NCBI RefSeq assembly: GCF_030687895.1
Contig: NZ_CP117452.1
Span: forward strand, 3,675,501-3,739,500
Reading direction: 5' to 3'
Length of the DNA stretch: 64,000 nucleotides
Source of the DNA: Pseudomonas sp. FP198
GTDB lineage: Bacteria; Pseudomonadota; Gammaproteobacteria; Pseudomonadales; Pseudomonadaceae
The position numbers were made by a program, and so were the translations under genes. Below, piece by piece: positions 23,208 through 31,217 of this stretch. The notes beneath the pieces are model-generated. The model saw nothing but the letters and a program-made list of their open reading frames with translations. It searched no databases and was not told the DNA's origin. Position 1 is the first letter of the stretch. Each line of letters starts with the position of its first letter.

Positions 23208-25046
23208 TTAAAAGGCAAAACACGAACAGCCAAACGCGCCCCAGAACCCCTGGAAGTCGCTGACCGGCACGTTCGACAGACGCGCCCGTTCATGGCTGTG
23301 GGAATGCACCTTGCACGGCCCGCTGCACTGGTGGACTTGCGCCTGCAATGGCGAAGCCGGGCGCCAGTGGCCGGGAACCTTGACCACCGGCGACCAGTCC
23401 GGCAGCACCGGGACGCTGGCCGGGCCGAGTTTTTCGAAGTCGCCGGCGGCGTAGACGACCTTGCCGTCCACCACGGTCAGCACCGATTCGATCCACTTGA
23501 TGGCTTCTTCCTCGACGCTGAAGAAATCCGCGCTCAGGGCTGCCAGGTCCGCCAGTTGGCCAACCTTGATCTGGCCCTTCTTGCCTTGCTCCGAGGAAAA
23601 CCAGGCGCTGCCATGGGTGAACAGCTCCAACGCGGTCAGCCGCGGCAGGCCTTCTTCGTGCAGCGAGAGGCCGCCGACGGTGCGGCCGCTGACCATCCAG
23701 TACAGCGAAGTCCACGGGTTGTAGCTGGAGACGCGGGTGGCGTCGGTGCCGGCGCCCACCGGTACGCCTTCGGCCAGCATGCGCTTGATCGGCGGCGTGG
23801 CTTCGGCGGCCTTGGCGCCGTAGCGGTCGACGAAGTACTCGCCCTGGAAGGCCATGCGGTCCTGGATCGCGATGCCACCACCCAGCGCGCGGACCCGCTC
23901 GATGTTTTTCGGCGTGATGGTCTCGGCGTGGTCGAAGAACCACGGCAGGCCGTTGAACGGAATGTCGCGGTTGACCTTCTCGAACACGTCGAGCATGCGG
24001 CTGATGGATTCGTCGTAGGTGGCATGCAGGCGGAACGGCCAGCGCTGCTCGACCAGATGACGCACCACCGGCTCCAGGTCCTGCTCCATGCCCGGCGGCA
24101 GGTCCGGACGCGGTTCGAGGAAGTCTTCGAAATCCGCCGCCGAGAACACCAGCATTTCACCGGCACCGTTGTGCCGCAGGAAGTCGTCGCCCTGGTGCAG
24201 CTTGACGCTGCCGGTCCAGTTCTTGAAGTCGGTGAGCTCTTCCTTGGGTTTCTGGGTGAACAGGTTGTAGGCGATGCGCACCGTCAACTGCTGCTCGCGA
24301 GCCAACTGCTCGATGACTTCGTAGTCGTCCGGGTAGTTCTGATAGCCGCCGCCGGCGTCGATCGCGCTGGTCAGGCCCAGGCGATTGAGTTCGCGCATGA
24401 ACTGGCGGGTGGAGTTGACCTGGTATTCCAGCGGCAGCTTCGGCCCTTTCGCCAGCGTCGAGTAGAGGATCATCGCGTTGGGCCGCGCCACCAGCATGCC
24501 GGTGGGCTCGCCCCTGCTGTCACGCACGATCTCGCCGCCCGGCGGGTTCGGGGTGTCGCGGGTGTAGCCGGCTACCCGCAGCGCGGCGCGGTTGAGCAAG
24601 GCGCGGTCATACAGGTGCAACACGAACACCGGGGTGTCGGGCGCGGCCTGGTTCAGTTCTTCCAGGGTCGGCAGGCGTTTTTCGGCGAACTGGAATTCGT
24701 TCCAGCCCCCCACAACCCGTACCCATTGCGGGGTCGGGGTGCGATCGGCCTGGTCCTTGAGCATGCGCAAGGCGTCGGCCAAAGACGGCACGCCTTCCCA
24801 ACGCAGTTCCAGGTTGTAGTTCAGGCCACCGCGGATCAGGTGCAGGTGCGAGTCGTTGAGGCCGGGAATGACGGTGCGGCCCTTGAGGTCGATGACCTGG
24901 GTGCCACTGCCACGCAAGGCCATGGCCTCGGCATCGGTGCCCACGGCGACGAAACGGCCCTGGCTGATGGCAACCGCGCTGGCGCGAGGTTTTTCACGGT
25001 CGACGGTATGGAACTGGCCATTGAACAGAATCAGATCGGCGTTCAT
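23208..25046 (-). CDS. Metal-dependent amidohydrolase (YtcJ-like), possible Tat-targeted long form
   Basis: A 612-residue amidohydrolase-superfamily protein of the YtcJ type. The HxH metal motif is at residues 67-69 (NDSHLHL), later ligands lie in LHATYDE and FFDHAETI, and the final Asp in GAGTDATR. Substrate unknown. Two starts are plausible: ATG 25046 (AAGGA 6 bases upstream) and ATG 25175 (GGAG 7 bases upstream), which adds 43 residues including RRQLLAAGSLLSAAAAF, a Tat-like signal. The C-terminus is Cys/His-rich (HQCSGPCKVHSHSH, GCSCF). Last gene of the LysR-DoxX-monooxygenase operon; the long form overlaps its upstream neighbour by 11 bases. Confidence 0.85.
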   Translation of the reverse strand: MNADLILFNGQFHTVDREKPRASAVAISQGRFVAVGTDAEAMALRGSGTQVIDLKGRTVIPGLNDSHLHLIRGGLNYNLELRWEGVPSLADALRMLKDQADRTPTPQWVRVVGGWNEFQFAEKRLPTLEELNQAAPDTPVFVLHLYDRALLNRAALRVAGYTRDTPNPPGGEIVRDSRGEPTGMLVARPNAMILYSTLAKGPKLPLEYQVNSTRQFMRELNRLGLTSAIDAGGGYQNYPDDYEVIEQLAREQQLTVRIAYNLFTQKPKEELTDFKNWTGSVKLHQGDDFLRHNGAGEMLVFSAADFEDFLEPRPDLPPGMEQDLEPVVRHLVEQRWPFRLHATYDESISRMLDVFEKVNRDIPFNGLPWFFDHAETITPKNIERVRALGGGIAIQDRMAFQGEYFVDRYGAKAAEATPPIKRMLAEGVPVGAGTDATRVSSYNPWTSLYWMVSGRTVGGLSLHEEGLPRLTALELFTHGSAWFSSEQGKKGQIKVGQLADLAALSADFFSVEEEAIKWIESVLTVVDGKVVYAAGDFEKLGPASVPVLPDWSPVVKVPGHWRPASPLQAQVHQCSGPCKVHSHSHERARLSNVPVSDFQGFWGAFGCSCFAF

Positions 25047-25164
25047 TGGATGTCCTTCTGGATGGGAAGATGAAAGAGACAGGCGTGGCCAGAAAGCCGC
25101 CGCCGCGCTGAGCAGGGATCCGGCGGCCAGCAACTGGCGGCGCAGCGGATCGGTCGGGTCGTCT

Positions 25165-25803
25165 TTATTGGCCATCGCCGGGCTCCAGGTGTTGGTGGGC
25201 CTTGGACGCTTCCAGCCACGGCGCGAACAGACGCGTCGCCAGCGGCATGCACACGTACACCACCGAGAGCACGATGGTCACGGTGATCAGGAACGTGGCA
25301 ACCACGTAGTTGGACAGAAACGCGTTGAGTTGCAGCAGCGGGCCCCAGAGCAACGGCACCAGCAAGGTGTGCGGCAGGATGACCAGCAAGGTCACCACCG
25401 ATTGCTTCCAGCGCGGTGGCGGCGTCGCGGCATCGGCCAGCGGGGCGAACCAGAATTCCTTGTGCGGGGCGACTTCTGTCTGGTCGCCGTCCGCCAGCAA
25501 TGGCGCAGCCTCTTCCACCAGTTCGCGGCGCTCGGGCGAGTCCAGCCAGCGCTGCATGGCCTCGGTGGAGCAAAACCGCAGCACGCAGGTGAACAGCGAC
25601 AACCCGCCCTGCTTGCCTCGGACTACGTCCACGCCCAGATGCCCCGGCCATTGGCCGGCTAAGCTGACGATGCGCCGCAACCAGGCTTCATAGGCGCCGT
25701 CCTGCCCGGCCCTGACCCGGTGCTTGACTACCAGGGTGACGATTTCATCGAAGCCGGGGATCGCCGGGATCGCCGTTGATTCAAGGGTTTGGGATTCAGG
25801 CAT
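25165..25803 (-). CDS. Antibiotic biosynthesis monooxygenase-domain membrane protein
   Basis: A 212-residue protein. Residues about 20-110 form an ABM/dimeric alpha-beta barrel domain (VTLVVKHRVRAGQDGAYEAW is characteristic), and two transmembrane helices follow (about 138-160 and 168-195). ABM domains include cofactor-free monooxygenases, but many members are uncharacterised. The start chosen (MPESQTLES) overlaps the DoxX stop by 8 bases; the longer reading to 25857 lies in the DoxX gene. Its tight overlap with DoxX and the amidohydrolase suggests a shared substrate at or across the inner membrane. Confidence 0.8.
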   Translation of the reverse strand: MPESQTLESTAIPAIPGFDEIVTLVVKHRVRAGQDGAYEAWLRRIVSLAGQWPGHLGVDVVRGKQGGLSLFTCVLRFCSTEAMQRWLDSPERRELVEEAAPLLADGDQTEVAPHKEFWFAPLADAATPPPRWKQSVVTLLVILPHTLLVPLLWGPLLQLNAFLSNYVVATFLITVTIVLSVVYVCMPLATRLFAPWLEASKAHQHLEPGDGQ

Positions 25804-26209
25804 GACGCAGCACTCCAGCAAAACGCGCGCTGATCGCCAGGCCTCCCGGGCCGGCAATGAACACGCTGGTAAATATGATCAGCAGCAACCAGCCGAACTG
25901 GCCTTCTTCCAGGCTCCATTGCGGGTGCACCACGAGCAGCGCAACGGCCAGCAGGAAGAGGATGGGCAGGCACGCCAGGCGCACCAGCACGCCGGCCATG
26001 ATCAGCAACGGGCAAAGCACCTCGGCGAAAATCGCCAGGATCAGCGTGGGCGCCGCGCCGAGGTGGAACGGGTCTTCGATGCGGGTCAGCTCGGCGCTGT
26101 AGTTCAGCAGCTTCGGCAAACCATGGACCCACAGCAAAAACAGCGCGCCGCTCAGGCGCAGGAACAGCAGGCCGAGGTTCTGCATGCGGCGTTCGTCAGT
26201 GGCGTTCAT
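25796..26209 (-). CDS. DoxX family membrane protein
   Basis: A 137-residue protein with four hydrophobic helices and the DoxX-family pattern (LFLRLSGALFLLWVHGLPK, then LAIFAEVLCPLLIMAGVLVR). DoxX relatives are small quinone-linked or oxidative-stress membrane proteins; no specific reaction is assignable. GGAG lies 7 bases upstream, and the ATG overlaps the TGA of the upstream LysR gene (ATGA). The much longer reading to 26860 lies inside that LysR gene. Confidence 0.85.
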   Translation of the reverse strand: MNATDERRMQNLGLLFLRLSGALFLLWVHGLPKLLNYSAELTRIEDPFHLGAAPTLILAIFAEVLCPLLIMAGVLVRLACLPILFLLAVALLVVHPQWSLEEGQFGWLLLIIFTSVFIAGPGGLAISARFAGVLRHA

Positions 26210-27153
26210 CGGTGAGCTCCGGCCGGGTCCGTCGAGGCGGCTGCCGGCAACGGTTGGGACATGTGGGTGGCGATGCGCGAGCGCAACCAGCGCTCGGCGG
26301 GGTCGTTGTCGTGGACGCCGCTCCAGACCATCGACAACTCGGCGGCATTGATCTCGAACGGTGGGTCTTCGGCGCGCAACGCGCAGCCCTCCACCAGCGC
26401 GCAGGCGGCATAGTCCGGCACTGTGGCGATCAGCTCGGTGCCCGCCAGCAAGGCGCGCAGGCCGCTGAATTGCGGCACTGCCAAGACCACTTTGCGGGCC
26501 CGGCCGATGCGCGCCAGGTCCAGGTCGATGTTGCCGCTCAGGTCGCCCGAGAACGACACCATGGCGTGGGGTCGCGAGCAGTAGTCGTCCAGGGTCAGCG
26601 GCCCCGGGCGCTTGTCGCCACGCAGGACCTTGCAGGGAATGTCCCGCAGTTTCTTGCGCTTGGCATTGGCCGGCAGATCGGTGGTGTAGCTGACGCCGAC
26701 GCTGATTTCGCCGCTGGCGAGCAACGACGACATCAGCAGGAAATTGGCCCGGCGCACCACCACGATGATGCCCGGCGCTTCTTCGCGCAATTGACTGAGC
26801 AGCGGTGGAAACAGGCCGAATTCGGCATCGTCGGACAGACCGATGCGGAACACGTCGCAACTGGTGGACGGATCGAACGCCTTGGCCCGGCTGACCGCGC
26901 CGGAAATGGTGTCCATGGCCGGCTGCAATTCCTGCAGGATCGCCAGGGCCCGAGGCGTCGGTTCCATGCCCCGGCCGTGACGGATCAGCAGCGGATCATC
27001 GAACAGATCCCGCAGTCGCCCGAGCGCCGCGCTCACCGCCGGCTGGCCCATGAACAGCTTTTCGGCGACACGGGTCAGGTTCTTCTCGAACATCAGCGCC
27101 TCGAAGATCACCAGCAGGTTCATGTCGAGGCGGCGTAGATCGTTGCGGTTCAT
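26206..27153 (-). CDS. LysR family transcriptional regulator, first gene of a DoxX/amidohydrolase operon
   Basis: A 315-residue LysR regulator of the NodD/LinR-like class (MNRNDLRRLDMNLLVIFEALM, then the helix-turn-helix LTRVAEKLFMGQPAVSAALGRLR). The effector-binding domain runs from about residue 95. Unusually, it is the first gene of the operon it probably controls, with ATGA overlap to DoxX. Autoregulation is therefore likely (inference). The effector could be the substrate of the amidohydrolase or monooxygenase. Confidence 0.87.
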   Translation of the reverse strand: MNRNDLRRLDMNLLVIFEALMFEKNLTRVAEKLFMGQPAVSAALGRLRDLFDDPLLIRHGRGMEPTPRALAILQELQPAMDTISGAVSRAKAFDPSTSCDVFRIGLSDDAEFGLFPPLLSQLREEAPGIIVVVRRANFLLMSSLLASGEISVGVSYTTDLPANAKRKKLRDIPCKVLRGDKRPGPLTLDDYCSRPHAMVSFSGDLSGNIDLDLARIGRARKVVLAVPQFSGLRALLAGTELIATVPDYAACALVEGCALRAEDPPFEINAAELSMVWSGVHDNDPAERWLRSRIATHMSQPLPAAASTDPAGAHR

Positions 27154-27180
27154 GGGTGTTGTTCCTGTTCAATACCGATC

Positions 27181-27206
27181 CTGTGGGAGCAGGCTCGCTC
27201 CCACAG
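27181..27206. repeat. Short REP-derived palindrome
   Basis: CTGTGGGAGC / GCTCCCACAG, a perfect 10-bp inverted repeat with a 6-base loop, lies between the alpha/beta hydrolase stop and the LysR start. It may work as the terminator of the hydrolase gene. Confidence 0.75.
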
Positions 27207-27223
27207 GTCTTGTCGTGCTTGCA

Positions 27224-28045
27224 TCAACCCTGGATGAACGCCAGCAGGTCGGCGTTCAGCCGGTCCTTGTGGGTGTCGGTCAGGCCGTGGGGAGCGCCCG
27301 GATAGACCAGCAGCTGGGAGTTCTTGAGCAGCTTGGCGGCCGCGATGCCGGCGGTTTCGATCGGCACTACCTGGTCGTCATCGCCATGCACTACCAGGGT
27401 CGGCACATCGATGTTGCGCAGGTCTTCGGAAAGATCGGTCTCCGAGAAGGCCTTGATGCAGTCGTAGGCGTTCTTGTGGCCGGCGAGCATGCCCTGCATC
27501 CAGAACCAGTCGATCATGCCCTGGGACACCTTGGCACCCGGACGGTTGGCGCCGAAAAATGCGCTGGCCACATCCTTGTATAGCTGAGAACGGTCGGCCA
27601 GGGAGGCCTGGCGGAAGCCGTCGAATACCTCGATGGGCAGGCCGCCGGGGTTGGCCGCGGTCCTGAGCATCAGCGGCGTGACCGCCGAGATCAGGCCGAG
27701 CTTGGCGACGCGGGCGGCGCCATGCCGACCGATGTAGCGCGCCACTTCGCCGCCGCCGGTGGAGAAACCGAGCAACACCGCGTCCTTGAGGTCCAGGCGC
27801 TCGATCAGCTCGGCCAGGTCATCGGCGTAGGTGTCCATGTCGTTGCCGTCCCAAGGCTGGCTGGAACGCCCGTGACCACGACGGTCGTGAGCAATCACCC
27901 GATAGCCGTTGGACGCCAGGAACATCATCTGCGCCTCCCAACTGTCCGAATTCAACGGCCAGCCGTGGCTGAAGACCACCGGTTGGCCACTGCCCCAATC
28001 CTTGTAGTAGATCTCGGTGCCGTCGCGGGTGATGAAAGTGCTCAT
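27224..28045 (-). CDS. Alpha/beta hydrolase (arylesterase / non-heme haloperoxidase type)
   Basis: A 273-residue alpha/beta hydrolase very like Pseudomonas fluorescens arylesterase and cofactor-free haloperoxidases. The catalytic triad is Ser95 (GFSTGG), an Asp near 224 (HGDDDQVVP) and His253 (GAPHGL). The oxyanion region is FSHGWPLN. Such enzymes hydrolyse aryl esters or lactones and can form peracids. No signal peptide is seen, so it is cytoplasmic. It appears monocistronic, with a REP-type palindrome after it. Confidence 0.9.
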   Translation of the reverse strand: MSTFITRDGTEIYYKDWGSGQPVVFSHGWPLNSDSWEAQMMFLASNGYRVIAHDRRGHGRSSQPWDGNDMDTYADDLAELIERLDLKDAVLLGFSTGGGEVARYIGRHGAARVAKLGLISAVTPLMLRTAANPGGLPIEVFDGFRQASLADRSQLYKDVASAFFGANRPGAKVSQGMIDWFWMQGMLAGHKNAYDCIKAFSETDLSEDLRNIDVPTLVVHGDDDQVVPIETAGIAAAKLLKNSQLLVYPGAPHGLTDTHKDRLNADLLAFIQG

Positions 28046-28164
28046 GACGTGATTCCTTGAGGTCGGTGGATCGCTTTATGGTCCGGCCAAGGGGGGAATG
28101 TGCGTGAGTTAAACGTTGTTAATTTTTTTGGGACGGCGGTGTTAAACCTCAGAGGGAACTGCTT

Positions 28165-28302
28165 TTGTGGCGAGGGGGTTTATCCCCGCTGGGCCGCGAA
28201 GCGGCCCCCCAAAGCGCAATCCCCAAATATATCTGGCACTCCGAGATGACAGTCTTGGGACTGCTTCGCAGTCCAGCGGGGATAAATCCCCTCGCCACAG
28301 GG
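28165..28302. repeat. REP pair (GTGGCGAGGGG variant), inverted
   Basis: Left copy TTGTGGCGAGGGGGTTTATC and right copy ending CCCCTCGCCACAG, with inner CGCGAAGCGGC-type stems. It fills the centre of the 361-base gap between the divergent hydrolase and regulator genes; nothing else is recognisable there. Confidence 0.9.
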
Positions 28303-28406
28303 GTTGTGTCTGCCGCTCGCTCTGCGCGGAGCCTCACACCGTTGCGCTTGACGCAAAACCTGAGGAATATGCTCGGGTACAGCGGGAACGGAACAATGAG
28401 CAGACC

Positions 28407-31217
28407 ATGAGCCAATACCTCAGCCTGCCCGTCGAACAGACGGTGCATTTCGGCCCTTACCGGGTCCATCCGCGCCAGCGCCTGGTGCTCGAGGGTGGAC
28501 AACCGTTGCGCCTGGGGCGGCGGGCGGTGGAAATCCTGCTGGTGCTGCTCGAACACGCCGGCCAAGTGGTGAGCAAGCAGCAACTGATCGCCCGGGTCTG
28601 GCCGAAAAGCGTGGTCGAGGACACCAACCTGCGGGTTCACGTGGCGGCGTTGCGCAAGGCCTTGGGCGATGGCCAGGCCGGCCAGCGTTATATCGTCACG
28701 GTGGCGCAGCGCGGCTACAGTTTTGTCGCGCCGGTGACATTCGAAGCGCCCGAGGAACTGGCGCGCATCCCCCACCCCTCCCTGGCGCGCAACCTGCCGC
28801 CGCGCCGTACCCGCATGATCGGCCGCCAGGGCCTGGTGGAGAGCCTGGTGGCGCAGCTCCCGCGCAAACGCTTCATCAGCCTGGTCGGCAGCGGCGGCAT
28901 CGGCAAGACCACCGTTGCCTTGCGGGTTGCCGAACGGCTGCTTGGCCAGTACCGCGACGGCACCTGCCTGCTGGACCTGGCCTCGCTCAACGACGCGGCC
29001 ATGATCGCCCCCAACCTCTGCGCGCTGCTGGAGCTGACACTGCATGACGGCGAACCGCTCGACGCGATCGTTCGGCAACTCAAGGACCGCCATCTGCTGC
29101 TGGTCATCGACACCTGTGAACACCTGATCGATGCCGTTGCGCTGCTCTGCGAAACCTTGCTGCGCGGCGCGCCTCACCTGCACATCCTGGCCACCAGCCG
29201 CGAAGGCCTGCGCGCCGAAGGCGAACACGTGCAGCGCCTCGATTCGCTGGCGTTTCCGCCAAGGGGCATGGTCATCGAAGGTTATCCGGCCCTGGAATTC
29301 CCGGCGCTGCAACTGTTCGCCGAACGCGCGATGGCCAGCCAGGACGATTTCGAGCTGACGGACCACGAGGTTCCGCTGATCGTCGATATCTGCCAGCGGC
29401 TCGACGGCATTCCCCTGGCGATCGAACTGGCCGCCGCCCAGCTCGGGCGCTTTGGGCTGGAGGCGCTGTGCCGGCAACTGCAGGACAGCGTCGCCCTGCT
29501 CGACCATGACAGCCATGCCAGCGCACCGCGCCAGCAGACCCTGCGCGCCACGGTGGACTGGAGCTTCGCGCTGCTCACGCCGTGCGAACAAACCTGCCTG
29601 CGGCGCCTCGCGGTGTTCATGGGCAGTTTCAACCTGGCGTCGGCAGCGGCAGTCATCATCGGCCAGCATGTCGCGCCGGAACAGGTGCTGGTCTCGATCA
29701 GCCAGTTGGTGGCGAAATCGTTGCTCAATGTCGAGATCGGCGATGATGAGGTGCGTTATCGGTTGCTGGACACCACGCGCAGCTACGCCCTGGAAAAACT
29801 GCTGGAGGCCGGGGAACTGGCCGCCACCCGGGAGCGCCACGCCGAGCGCTGCCTGACGCTCATGGAACAGGCTGAAAAGGATTGGGAAAACACTTCCACG
29901 CGAGCGTGGATCGCACGGTACGCGGCCTATCGGGACGACATCCGCGCGGCGCTCGACCGTGGGCTGGGCCCGCAGGGTTCGCACGCCGTGGCGATCCGCC
30001 TGGCCGCGCGCACCCTGCCGCTCTGGCAAGAGCTGTCGCTGCTCAAGGAACACGGGCTGTATGTCAGCAAGGCGCGGGCGCTGCTAAGGGCCAGCCCCTC
30101 GCCGTGCCCGAGATTGACCCTCGCCCTGGAACTGGCCCACGGCAGTTTCAACTACCACACCGAGGGTGGTACGCCGGCCACCGTCGAGGCGTTCGTCACC
30201 GCCCGCCACCTGGCCCGGCAGTGCCAGGACCGGGCGGGCGAATTGCGCGCATTGTCGGGCCACATGACGGTCAATCTCAGCGCCGGCCGCTATCAGCAGG
30301 CGCTGAAGCAAAGCCTGGATTTCGATCGCCTGGGCCTGCCGGGCGACCCGGTCCTGTCCTTGAGTACCCAGCGCCTGCGGGTGCTCGCGCTGCATTTCAC
30401 CGGCGACCAGGACGGCGCGCGACGTGACGCCGAGCAGGTCATCCAGCGCCTGGCCCAGAATGGTCACCTGAGCCGCTTCAGCCATGGTTTCGGCGTGCAA
30501 TACGAGCAGAGCGTGGCCGCGCTGACGATCCTGTCGCGCATCCTCTGGCTGCAAGGCTTCGCCGAAAAAGCCCGGCGCACGGCCAACCTCGCGCTACAGA
30601 TTGCCCTGCAGATCAACCACGGCCTTTCGATCTGCTACACCCTGGCGATCGCCGGTTGCGTGATCGCCCATTACACCGGCGATCAGCCGACCGCCCGGGA
30701 ACGGCTGGACATGTTGAAGCAGCAGGCCAAACGCCATTCGGTCATGCTCTTTCATGATTGGGCTGGCCATTACGAGCGCGCCTTCGACGGCGCCAGCCCG
30801 CAGTCGCACTTGGGCGCTTGCGGCCTGATCGAGGATACCGTCGTCACTCTGCGCGGCGCTGCCGTCAGCCCGCAGCAGATCGAGCGCGCCCATAGCGGCG
30901 CGGCAGGCTGGTGCTCGGCGGAAATCCTGCGCGTCGCTGCCGAAGCGTTGCTGGCCGAGGGAAAAGCAGGCGCAGAAAGCCGTGCCGAAGAGTACTTGCA
31001 CGCCGCGCTGGCGGTAGCCCGGAGCCAAGGCGCACTGGCCTGGCAGTTACGCAGTGCCATGTCCCTGGCCCGGCTGTGGCGACGGCGCGGCCAGGATGCG
31101 GCAGCGCAGGATGTGCTCGCTTCGGTCTATCGGCGCTTCAGCGAAGGATTCGACACACCCGACCTAAAGGAAGCTGGCGCGCTGCTCCAGACGTTGACTC
31201 GCCAGCTCGGGTCTTGA
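28407..31217 (+). CDS. Winged-helix / NB-ARC ATPase / TPR-like transcriptional regulator
   Basis: A 936-residue regulator. An OmpR-type winged helix spans about residues 12-108 (LGRRAVEILLVLLEHAGQVV, RVHVAALRKALGD), then an NB-ARC/STAND ATPase with Walker A GSGGIGKT at 161-168 and Walker B LLLVIDTCEHL near 230. The C-terminal half (about 540-936) is helical and probably TPR-like. This architecture resembles AfsR/MalT-like switches, in which the ATPase gates DNA binding on ligand or protein sensing. The ATG at 28407 was chosen because upstream sequence is REP DNA. Its last 54 bases overlap the convergent homologous regulator. Confidence 0.85.
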   Translation: MSQYLSLPVEQTVHFGPYRVHPRQRLVLEGGQPLRLGRRAVEILLVLLEHAGQVVSKQQLIARVWPKSVVEDTNLRVHVAALRKALGDGQAGQRYIVTVAQRGYSFVAPVTFEAPEELARIPHPSLARNLPPRRTRMIGRQGLVESLVAQLPRKRFISLVGSGGIGKTTVALRVAERLLGQYRDGTCLLDLASLNDAAMIAPNLCALLELTLHDGEPLDAIVRQLKDRHLLLVIDTCEHLIDAVALLCETLLRGAPHLHILATSREGLRAEGEHVQRLDSLAFPPRGMVIEGYPALEFPALQLFAERAMASQDDFELTDHEVPLIVDICQRLDGIPLAIELAAAQLGRFGLEALCRQLQDSVALLDHDSHASAPRQQTLRATVDWSFALLTPCEQTCLRRLAVFMGSFNLASAAAVIIGQHVAPEQVLVSISQLVAKSLLNVEIGDDEVRYRLLDTTRSYALEKLLEAGELAATRERHAERCLTLMEQAEKDWENTSTRAWIARYAAYRDDIRAALDRGLGPQGSHAVAIRLAARTLPLWQELSLLKEHGLYVSKARALLRASPSPCPRLTLALELAHGSFNYHTEGGTPATVEAFVTARHLARQCQDRAGELRALSGHMTVNLSAGRYQQALKQSLDFDRLGLPGDPVLSLSTQRLRVLALHFTGDQDGARRDAEQVIQRLAQNGHLSRFSHGFGVQYEQSVAALTILSRILWLQGFAEKARRTANLALQIALQINHGLSICYTLAIAGCVIAHYTGDQPTARERLDMLKQQAKRHSVMLFHDWAGHYERAFDGASPQSHLGACGLIEDTVVTLRGAAVSPQQIERAHSGAAGWCSAEILRVAAEALLAEGKAGAESRAEEYLHAALAVARSQGALAWQLRSAMSLARLWRRRGQDAAAQDVLASVYRRFSEGFDTPDLKEAGALLQTLTRQLGS

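Noticed and set aside
23082..25073. A 663-residue plus-strand frame across the amidohydrolase
   Set aside because: The minus strand carries the catalytic motifs of the amidohydrolase; the plus frame begins in REP DNA.
27181..27206. Attachment-site-like short palindrome
   Set aside because: It matches the tips of the REP family and no integrase or tRNA is nearby.
28149..30053. A 634-residue minus-strand frame opposite the NB-ARC regulator
   Set aside because: Starts in regulator codons and ends in REP DNA; no domain is visible.
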